DNA from: Metallyticus violacea
Taxonomy: Eukaryota; Arthropoda; Insecta; Mantodea; Metallyticidae
DNA: 64,000 bases
NCBI GenBank assembly: GCA_030762175.1
Contig: CM060846.1
Span: 238,202,512 to 238,266,511 of the forward strand
Reading direction: 5' to 3'
Part shown: in pieces, positions 55,231 through 64,000 of the stretch
Position numbering within the stretch: position 1 is the stretch's first letter
How the letters are laid out: each line of letters begins with the position of its first letter
Notes under the pieces: model-generated
Told to the model about the DNA's origin: nothing
Databases searched by the model: none
Seen by the model: the letters and a program-made list of their open reading frames with translations, nothing else
Program-made: the position numbers and the translations under genes

Positions 55231-58229
55231 AGTATAGTATCAAGAATTTTGTTACCAACTAACAGTTATGTCATTTCTCTTTACAGGTCAAACCCATTTA
55301 TTTTAAATTTGTCTGAAGCTTACTCCAAAAATAGTTTTAAAAAAATCGTTTGGGTAGAAGTGTATAAGCCTCAATACAGAGTTGTAAATATCATGAAACT
55401 TTGTTATTAATGAAATTAGGACCAAAAAATACTTCGTGACTGTCTGATTTGACTTTGTGACTACCTGACATCATCAAATTTATACACAATAATTTGTGAC
55501 AGAACATATAATATGTACCTTTTAGTGCACACAGCATAACATATAAAAGAGAAGTATTTTTCTTACTACATTATATTTATAATTTTAGCATGCAGTTTGT
55601 CTCAAATTATAGACAATTTTGATATTATGATATTTAAGTAATATAAAATTGTTAGTAATGCTAACACAAGTTATTTTGCAATTAACAGTATATATCAAAG
55701 CATTTTACATGTTATTTTCATATAACAGACTTAAAATTATATACAAGAACACAAATATTAAAAATCGAAATTGAAACATTAAGATTTCTTTGTAATGAAC
55801 ATAGAACACTTTATGTCGTTAAATCAAGTGATAAATAAAAATAAATCTCAGTTTATTATTATTCTATACTAACAAAGGAAGAACGTCTTACTGCTGCAAA
55901 TTGTAAACGGTGAACTCAATAGATGATGTCAATAGATGAACATCAAACTGCAGAGATTAAAACATTGCATGATCGCAAATGAGTCACACTCGCATACCTA
56001 CGTCATTTCTGCTCAGGCAATAAATGCAAAAGGTGTTTTCTGTTATCCAAATTATTTGTATATACTTTCACATAATGGACTTTTGGGTGACATGAATAGC
56101 CTAAAGAAGTTTGAACCTTTTTTAAAAATAATTCATCATTTCTTCAATGTTTGCCCATAAAGTTCAAAATTTCACACCCATTTACTTTCCCTTCAATCGC
56201 ATCTACTGTTCTTTTCTGAAGGTGTTCCGTGCAATTTTAATTCCAATTATTATACAAGCAACGTTACATTATTTAAGGAATACATTTGCTTAAAATTGCG
56301 CACAGCCTCACCAGAAAACACTTTCTAGTAATTGTTCATAATATGTGCAACATGACGTAATCGAACACTTAGGATGTCACTGAGTCACGGCAGTATTGCA
56401 GAAAATACACTGATTTTAGAATAATATATTCTGATACCTTTATGTTGGTGATCGCAGGCTTACAACAAAATTCTATTCTGTTGTGTAGTTTCCTGTGTAT
56501 GAAACATTGCTTATGTTACGCCTAACTGTTTGGCATTAAGATGTAATAAATGTAAATACTACGTTAGAAAAACGGTTAAATATGATACTGCCTGATGCTG
56601 TATATAGTTCAGGCCTTTTTTTCTGTACCGAAGATTAAAGCTAACCGCGTGAGGAATGCGAGGCATCAGAATTCGCTCAGGAGACCAACGTTGTTACGTC
56701 TTTGCAGTCTCTATCAATAAATACTTAGAAGTATCAGAAATCGGGTATCGATGCAAAAGTAAATAATTTATTCATTTTTCTTTATTTGTTAATTAAGGCA
56801 TCACCAGGCATTCTTAGTAATATGACAAAGAAGAAATATTTATAGATTCTGCTCAATCTTGGATGTGTAACAGTAGCAACACTGGAGAATTGCCAGGTAT
56901 CTTGTAGAGGTGTTACTGTTGTTTCGATGAAAGCGATAAAAATATATACTGGAAACTCTGTGGGATGGAATGAGGTTAATTAAGTCCCGTATTACATTAT
57001 ATATTTATAGTTTAAAATGGAAAGTTGACATAAAAATTTCGTGCGAAATAGAGCTGTTCTCTAATTTTTGTGTTTTGAACGTGTTAAGATCTGCTGCGCA
57101 GAATGCACCATTACTTATGAATTTGTGAGAATTTTTTATTGAATAAGGCAGTTTACAGTATAAGAAATTTTATTTCTTGAGTTTAAAAAAGTAAATAATT
57201 GTTTCCCCTTGATAAGACCTTCTGTGGACAGTAGTTATTTTCTGTTACACATTTGTTTGCTAAAATAATTCCAGGTAAAAGATTCGCAATGTTTTTAAAA
57301 GCTGTATTATTTTTATTAACCCGTTTCTGCTTAAATACGACGTTGTAGTAAAGTGAAAAGACTGAATCGTGCAAAAAATAGCAATTCAAGTAGGTATCGT
57401 AACATCTCAACACGTGTATTGCATGAAACTTCCTAACTTCGCTATTCCAGAGTGCAACTCTTCAAAATCAAAGCTCACCAACTAAATGGTAGCGTTTTAT
57501 TATCTCACTTGAGGCAAAAGTTCGATGTTGAAAAGAAGCACCACCTGGCATGTTACATGTGCATATAGGCACTAGAAAAAAAGACATTTGCCTTGTCAAT
57601 GACAAGTAATCTTATGCTAAGATTGTCGACTTATTTGATGGTGTTTTATACGCATATTCTGCATAGCAATATTTGGCTGAAACTCTTTTCAGTTAATCAA
57701 TTAAAAACAAACAGTAGGAACGTTTTCAATTGAACGAGCAGGCTTAGCTTATAGTGAAAGATCTACGTTGAAAATATGGATTTGATTCCAAGGATTAAAT
57801 TCAAGAATTGTGAATTTTACCTTATTTTTGGCACATAACCTATGGCTGTGTGTCCGACCTCTGGGAGTTAATAGATGAAAACTATTATTGGATAATGATG
57901 AGATTCTCACAGCTTTGATCCGAAACTAGCGATTGGAAGTTGTTCAGAAAATAACAATATAGATACCCGATTGCAATATGGAATAATAATTAAATTCCTT
58001 GAATAGGTACTATGCACTAAACCAACATATGCAGGTGCAAAAATGCTATAAAAATAGATTGTTACTTATCTTAAATGACCTTCGTGTTATACGAGAGATT
58101 ATTAAGAAGACATTAACAGCTGCCCTATACAGAATGAATTCCCAATTTCACATCTGTCAAAACCAAGTATGTTTTAGTAATGTTTAAGGTCAGGATATAA
58201 TGCAAAAGCTTATTTCTAGGATTTGATTC
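55231..58229. other. AT-rich, no gene seen
   Basis: Frames at 55936-56160, 57183-57413 and 57999-58187 have no motifs. No repeats recognised. Confidence 0.5.
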
Positions 58230-58565
58230 AGGAGGACAGAATATTGCATTGAATAATGGCATGTTAATCCCAATATCTTCAAGTTTTCTGCCCTTTATAT
58301 CAGTTCCGAACTGTTTTAAGAAACAGAAATACCGGAAGACGCACTTATTATAGCAATCATAATCATCATTAAAGTTACTTTGTTTTTTTACTTCTGTTTT
58401 TGTAACTCTAGGATATAGTGGAATTTTGTTCCAGCCTCTTATTCCAAAGCTTGCTCTGTATCGTTTACCCCATGGGGAATATCTAAAACTCAATTTTACA
58501 CCTTTTATTCTATCAGCTACCATAATGTTATGTAGATTACATACAGGCGCTAATGAGTAACACAA
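58230..58565 (-). pseudogene. Possible LINE ORF2 C-terminal fragment
   Basis: A continuous 146-codon minus-strand frame (58125-58565) begins with KGVKLSFRYSPWGKRYRASFGIRGWNKIPL. This resembles the L.FR.P..RT.RYR.SFG.RG..LWN.LP pattern near the C-terminus of several insect LINE polyproteins. No other domain supports it, and no other copy is in the window. It could also be an uncharacterised frame. Confidence 0.3.
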
Positions 58566-58779
58566 AATATTTGCACCCTATATAAAAGAGTATTAGGCAA
58601 GCAATTTGAGACAGGGAACCTAGTACCAAAGGTATAAGGTTTGCACATTAGGGCTTAAAGTTTCAGAAGGGCATAGACGCCACCGAATTGCTTTTACGTG
58701 CACATTAAGGCATCCCAGTTCACACAAACGCCTATTTCAAATGTATTATGATGTGAACGACTTAATTAGAGAATCTTTC

Positions 58780-59520
58780 TCTGTAAACCGCAGCGTCTTA
58801 TTCGCCAAAACACCGAAATGACTACAAACTATGTTGGAACAATTATGTGAGCATAGCAAAAATGCAGGGCTGTCACTAAACAAACTGAAGACGCAATTAA
58901 TTTCAAACGGACATGTAACCGAGATGGAACAGTCCTCACATATGTGAGGGAATATACATACCTAGGACAACAGATTTCCTTCCATGATAAAATGAAAAAA
59001 GAAGTACAAAGAAGAATCTCATTAACCTGGAGAGCATTTTGGGCCCTTAAATTTATATTGTTAGACCAAAAACTACTAATAAAATCAGATTCCAGACGCT
59101 CGAAACCTGTGTATACCCTGTATTACTATATGGGTGCCAGACTTGGTCGATAATCGAAAAACAAAAGAACAAAATTGAAATATGCCAAAGAAAAATACAA
59201 CGCAAGATCCTGGAAATAACTTTGAACTACAAAATACCTATAGTATTAATAAATCAGTTATCTCAGACAACAGGCATCACACAAATAGCTACCAGAAGCA
59301 AATGGCAATGGGACGGTCACGTCGCAAGAATGCAGGACAATAGGTGTACTTACAAGGTCTCCATGTGGGACCACCCACCCCCATAAGGCAGACCCAGAAG
59401 AAGATGGACAGACCTTCTCAAGGAACATGCAGGTTCAGACTGGTCAACAGTAGCAAGAGGAAGAGGAAAATGGAAATCTCTCGAGAAGCAACTAGTGCAG
59501 TGACAAATGGAGAAAAGAAC
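58780..59520 (+). pseudogene. LINE reverse transcriptase C-terminal relic, RTE-like
   Basis: It begins inside the reverse transcriptase (VLFAKTP..LQTMLEQLCEHS, GLSLNKLKTQLIS). EYTYLGQQISFHDKMKKEVQ (about 58950-59005), ISLTWRAFWALK and YGCQTW (about 59128-59147) follow. Then come KIEICQRKIQRKILEI, KWQWDGHVARMQDNR (about 59298-59345), GRPRRRWTDLLKEHAG (about 59386-59433) and RGKWKSLEKQL. This is the canonical order at the end of RTE-type LINE ORF2. The catalytic YADD box and everything before it are absent. At least three frame changes. It is better preserved than the 26.4 kb tail. Confidence 0.85.
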
Positions 59521-60249
59521 TAAGAAATTAACCAGAGTGTCTTAAACAGCATATGAACAACTAGAGTGGAATAGCTCACCACGTTAGGGAAAAACGAGAT
59601 GTCCATACTTGTTAGGAGGCCTTTGCGCTTAAGGAACACAGTACCCATATTTATCTTTATCTTCATCTCAGCAAAACCTATTTCTTCCCTATAAACCATG
59701 TGCATACTGGCAAGTTCAGAAAAAAGTAACCATTCTCCATTTCTTGAATTTTCAATTAATTTAAGAAGTTTATTTGTTTATTTTGGTTATAAAACAAACA
59801 ATTGTTATGTGAAATAACTGAGATACCTCGCAACACTAGGAAAAATGTAGAATGGGGACTTTGTTTGTAGTAATTGAATTCCTATTAGCAATCAATGCAG
59901 TAGCGTGAAGCTATGTGTTGGACGCAGCACCGAAATGTCCATAAATTTAAAGAAACTGGCTCGAACAAGAGCACAATGCTTGTATGATAGTATAGAGCAA
60001 GCCAGCCACATTGAAAAAAGACACGTATGAGATAGAACGTGTTTGGATTTGGATTGGTAGGGGCATAGTGGGCGTTTAAAGTACTTTAGCCGTGCTCAAG
60101 GGCTGGACGTTTGTGCGAACACTGTTTTACTAGGGACCTAGAGGTGGTGAGTCAGGACATAGATGACGTTCCCAACATTGTTTTCAGATGAAGTATTTCT
60201 TAAAGAAATTCGAGCCCTTTAGAAGGGACGCTTCCACACCAGACGCCGA
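59521..60249. other. No gene seen
   Basis: The first part may be the LINE 3' untranslated end. Otherwise AT-rich. Confidence 0.5.
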
Positions 60250-60500
60250 GGCAGAAACATTTCCAACTCGCATAGCACTTTCGACCAGTTCAACGAAATG
60301 AAATGATATGGAAAGGGAGAGTGGACATTTCGTGGAAGTGAAAATTCATTGCAGCATTCGCCTGAGGGGAATTGACGGAAAAAGGCATAAACAGGATTGC
60401 CGGCCCCTAAGGGTTCGCCTGGATTTTCCAAATGCGAGTTGCAAGTGTTAGCTTCTAAACTTTCCCACTCGGTTAGGACGTAGATAAGAAATCTGGTATG
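60250..60500 (-). mobile_element. SINE3, diverged copy
   Basis: The minus strand reads CTTGCAACTCGCATTTGG, AGGCGAACCCTTAGG, CAATTCCCCTCAGGCGAATG, TTTTCACTTCCACGAAATGTCC and CATATCATTTCATTTCG, matching the order in the 45.9 kb copy. The 125-codon minus-strand frame covering 60219-60596 is a by-product. Confidence 0.6.
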
Positions 60501-60689
60501 TGCAACGCGGTAACAATCAATGGCTAAGGTATTATGTGTCTGCTTATGAACTAGAAGATATGGGATCGATTTCTCATTGGAACAAATTATCTGCATTATT
60601 TTTTAGTAATTTCCCTTGACCCTAACCAGAAATGCGAGGTAATTTAAAACGCCAATGAACTCAAACTGATTCTTAGAAAGGTTTAACCG

Positions 60690-60946
60690 CCACGGGTGGC
60701 CGAGGTCGTTAAATCACGGACTCGTGAGCGGGAGGTCTGGGGACCGTCCTCCCTGACTGAGGTTTTTTCCAGGTTTTCCTCAGTCCTCATAAATGGCAAA
60801 TGCCGGGGAGGTACCCTAAACTTAGGTCTGGAACGTTTCCTTCCTTAAAAAAAATCCTTTTCCAATATATCATTTCATTTCATGTATCATCAGTGCCCAT
60901 CGCCTGTGGTGCCTCTGTAGCAAAAACGGGCGTTAAACAGCATTCA
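60690..60946 (+). mobile_element. SINE1 lacking its B box
   Basis: The head is normal (GCCACGGGTGGCCGAGGTCG) until GGTCTGGGGACCGTCC. A deletion of about 15 bases there removes GTTCGAATCCCGCCAG. The body and GGGCGTTAAACAGCATTCATTC end are intact. Without a B box, Pol III transcription would be expected to fail. Confidence 0.9.
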
Positions 60947-61289
60947 TTCATTACAACGATTTTAGATGTCATTGCGCATAATGATTAAAAAGAAAGAAAT
61001 GTCTATAGACAGTTTATAAATAAAGTATAAGGAAAATACCACAATTATACAAAAAGTATTTATCTGATTGAAAGCTTCATTTTATAAAACTGTATTAACA
61101 GTACTGTGCTCATTTGAGCATACTGTCTAAAGAAAGCATTCATCATTGTATTTTTGCTGTTATATCCTACTAAAATCTTGAGTTTTTTCAATAATTTGCC
61201 GTTATTCATTAACATAATATGAAGGAATTAGTACCATGTACATATCTAATATAAAGGCTACATATATTTTTAAATAAATACACCGTCAC
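60947..61289. other. No gene seen
   Basis: AT-rich spacer between two SINE1 copies. Confidence 0.6.
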
Positions 61290-61299
61290 CACTACTAAT

Positions 61300-61591
61300 C
61301 CGCCACGGGTGGCCGAGGTCGTTAAGGCACGGACTCGTGAGCGGGAGGTCTGCGGTTCGAATCCCGCCAGGACCGTCCTCCCTGACTGGGGTTTTTTCCA
61401 GGTTTTCCTCAGTCTTCATAACTGGCAAATGCCGGGGAGGTACCTAAAACTTAGGCCTGGAACGCTTCCTTCCTTAAAAAAAATATATCCTTTCCCAATT
61501 TATCATTTCATTTCATGTATCATCAGTGTCCACCGCCTGTGGTGCCTCAGTAGTAAAAACGGGCGTTAAACACTACTCAAAAAAAAAAAAA
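61300..61591 (+). mobile_element. SINE1, best-preserved full-length copy
   Basis: Head CGCCACGGGTGGCCGAGG, A and B boxes intact (GGTTCGAATCCCGCC). CAGTGTCCACCGCCTGTGGT, CGGGCGTTAAACAC, then a pure A tail (61580-61590). An exact 10-bp duplication, CACTACTAAT, flanks it (61290-61299 and 61592-61601). Little decay suggests recent insertion. The 86-codon frame is a by-product. Confidence 0.93.
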
Positions 61592-61601
61592 CACTACTAA
61601 T

Positions 61602-62714
61602 AATACCAAATTCTGAGACATAAAATGTGTCTTTTGAAGTATAAGCTATTAATTGTAGCGGCATAATTGGATGTATAACCATAATAATGACTATATTGAA
61701 TGGGTTCCTTTTTTTAAATATTAAGTTCATATAAAAAAATTTTAGGTAACACTTTTCTTTACCCTTTAAGCATTAACTGATATACTAAGTATTAAAAATA
61801 TAACTTCCCAAAAATTTTTCTTAGGCTAAACTTTCTTCATTTGGGGCTATTTTTGATTGCTAATAAAAGTTGAGTATAATTATCATAATTAAGAATGGTG
61901 CATATATTGTGTCTATACAAACGTAATGAGCTGGACGGCACCAAAATACTTCTGCGAATACGTAAGAGGGAGGGAAAGAGTACACTGGAATGTACTAGGT
62001 GACCCGCAAAACACCGGCCCACCAAGGCGGATGCATAAAGCTAAAATCGGGGAACCGGTTTTTTGTGGCGCATTCTACATATAAACCAAATCTTAGTTGT
62101 AACGACAATGCCTATTACATCGTCAATATGAAAGGAGTACGCTGTTACATTAATATTTGATCCCTGCAGTTAACTATGGACGCGTAAGTTTGAATATTGT
62201 CAAATTAGTTATTTTTATCAACGGTGGATAACTGAATTCACGTGTCACACTGCTAATATAAGCATCATAATGTGGCAATACTACAATAAATTTGTTAAAA
62301 TATATATATAGTGAAATATTCTTGAATTAAATATTTTACACACAAAAGTATATATTTTACAAATTTTAAGAGTTAATTATATAAATTAGATTCAACAATG
62401 CAAACGTGGTATAGTTTTATCTATTACAGAATATTGAATATATCCGAGTAAATTAAAGAGCATTAAATAAATTTACTTTTATTCTCACTTTTAAAATCCG
62501 CAGAAAAGGAAAACCATCTATCCCAGTATGAAATGTACATATCCATTAAAGTAGCATTAAATGCCAACAACACCGACAAACCCTCAACTTTGTACTTGGG
62601 AAAATAGAGTCGATTTTTCTGTGACGTGCCATTGCTAGTGTTCAAAGAAGATATTTTGGAATACTGTTCGAAACTCAGAAAGGTTTGCTATGGAAAAAAT
62701 CCATTGGAATCAAC
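61602..62714. other. AT-rich, no gene seen
   Basis: Nothing recognised. Confidence 0.5.
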
Positions 62715-62724
62715 AGTATGCAAG

Positions 62725-62992
62725 TCAGCCCTGGTGGTCTAATGATAATCTTACTTGCCTCGTAGACCCAAGGTGGCGAGTTCAAACAACCAGGGTCGAT
62801 GTCGATTAGGACGTAAAAATATTAATTATGGTTTCCTTCTGAAGCGCAGTAATGCCGTTGGTATCGTATTGTAAATTAAAAGAGTGTGAGAGAAGAGGCC
62901 TCTGATAAAAATTTATCGGCCCTTTCACGCTCTCAATTGAATGTAACTAGCGCTGTTAAAGAGCATTCTTAAATAAATATAATAATAATAAA
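62725..62992 (+). mobile_element. SINE2, diverged copy
   Basis: Head GCCCTGGTGGTCTAATG with a lost B box (GCGAGTTCAAACAACC). Body GGACGTAAAAATATTAATTATGG and ATTTATCGGCCCTTTCACGC, tail AAATAAATATAATAATAATAA. An exact 10-bp duplication, AGTATGCAAG, flanks it (62715-62724 and 62993-63002). Confidence 0.88.
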
Positions 62993-63002
62993 AGTATGCA
63001 AG

Positions 63003-63910
63003 AACTACATAGTGCTGATCACCTAGCGAAATTATAGATAATGTAAGTAGGTAACTCTTGTTATTTGGCTTTGGTTGACGAGATCCTAGATTCTCTTAGT
63101 TGGCGTAATTTAATTATAGGCAAAATAAGAAATGTTTCAGGAAGTACTCAGAAAGGAAATGCTAAAAGTATTGCATATTTCACTTATTCCAATTTAGAAC
63201 ATTGTATTTAAACGGCATTTAATGTTAACGGGGACCTCCTCTGTGGTCTGGTGACAGCTTCTCCGATTATTAATGCAGAGAACCTGTTTTCGTTTATCTA
63301 TCAGATAAAACATTTGTATATCGCAAATGATTTGTTTATATGATTTAAACAACTTGAGCGTTCGCAATTGTTTTACACTGAATGCAATGCCTTGTTATAA
63401 ATTACGTTTTTTACTATATTTTTTCTTTCTTTCCAATGATATTACTTTTCCCAAATCTAAAAGGCATCTTTAAATTTATGTTAAAATCAGAACTCGAATT
63501 TGATAGTTCTAAGATAATACGCAATGAATATGGTTCCTGATGGCAAAATATTTGTCTTGAATATCGGTAAGAAAAGAATTGTAAATACCTAAGTATGTTT
63601 ATGTCACATAGACAATCTGTTGCAGAAATACATTACAAGTAATTTCAGTGTAAACCAATTGGGAACATGTTAACGGTTGTGTGAATCCTACAAGCAAAAC
63701 ATGTGCGATATGTTAATGTTTTACTTGTTATGAATATAATTAAGAAATATAGCTATATTTTTCTGGGGTTTGGGGCTACTTTGTGTTATACACGATTACT
63801 AAGATAGTAGAGTTAACGTTCTTTTCATAGACTTTTTATTACCAACTAATTATTCCCAGGAAATAAGGTAGCCTCAGCACGTATATATCAGACCAATGTA
63901 ACAACCATAT
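63003..63910. other. No gene seen; weak SINE4-like head
   Basis: GACCTCCTCTGTGGTCTGGTGAC...GAGAACCTGTTTTCG (63233-63293) loosely parallels the SINE4 tRNA-like head at 18.78 kb, without a body. Otherwise AT-rich. Confidence 0.35.
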
Positions 63911-64000
63911 TTGCAGCACCCTCCACCTCTATGACGCAATAGCCCGATAGCGGGTCTTAGCTTGCCGAGCGACCGCTGCGTCTCCGTTGCGACATCATTG
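63911..64000. repeat. GC-rich probable repeat, cut by the window edge
   Basis: Bases 63936-64000 have much higher GC than the flanks (GCCCGATAGCGGGTCTTAGC, GCCGAGCGACCGCTGCG) and contain CCCGATAGCGGG, a short hairpin. It is probably the start of another repeat or SINE. The remainder is outside the window. Confidence 0.3.

Noticed and set aside
60219..60596. 125-codon minus-strand frame
   Set aside because: Overlaps a diverged SINE3 copy; the text derives from the SINE.

Overview
The window is eukaryotic, AT-rich, almost gene-free DNA, most likely from an arthropod and probably an insect with a large repeat-rich genome. The reasons are several families of tRNA-derived SINEs with short target-site duplications, at least three mariner remnants with the GDYVE(K/N) transposase C-terminus, a piggyBac-like element with TTAA ends, two clades of LINE debris, and TTAGG-type (arthropod telomere-like) pentamers inside a tandem array at 40.3-40.7 kb. 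I found no intact protein-coding gene and no host exon that I can name. Most longer open frames fall inside SINEs, microsatellites or transposon relics, and I did not treat them as genes.

Layout. 0-10 kb: a mariner N-terminal relic cut by the window edge, an ATT microsatellite, SINE pieces of several families, a possible DDE-transposase tail at 6.1 kb and a full SINE1 at 6.6 kb. 10-20 kb: a hAT-like terminal motif at 12.0 kb, a mariner with readable inverted ends (12.28-13.28 kb), a long SINE3 (16.2-16.6 kb), SINE1 (17.4 kb) and SINE4 (18.8 kb). 20-30 kb: SINE1 with an ATTC tail, a piggyBac-like element (21.90-23.47 kb), a LINE 3' tail (26.4 kb) and microsatellites. 30-40 kb: SINE2 copies, SINE1, a tRNA-like SINE6, and a mariner catalytic-domain relic (35.87-36.46 kb). 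40-50 kb: a tRNA-Ile-like pseudogene, the TTAGG-bearing array, a compound microsatellite, SINE2 nested in SINE3 (42.1 kb), a nearly perfect hairpin with 99-bp arms (43.86-44.11 kb), SINE3 and a third mariner (47.8-48.7 kb, minus strand). 50-64 kb: SINE1 copies, an R2/R4-group-like LINE relic (53.15-55.2 kb), an RTE-like LINE relic (58.8-59.5 kb), SINE3, two close SINE1 copies and SINE2.

How the parts relate. There is no operon or pathway here; the sequence is a record of insertions. The SINEs need LINE-encoded reverse transcriptase, and two LINE clades are present as relics. Nesting (SINE2 inside SINE3, possibly mariner inside hAT) gives relative ages. The items best worth follow-up are the long hairpin, the TTAGG-bearing array beside the tRNA-Ile relic, the internally deleted piggyBac-like element, and the SINE3 family with its long conserved body. 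Family names SINE1 to SINE6 are local labels for this window only. Clade assignments come from reading motifs by eye, without database searches.
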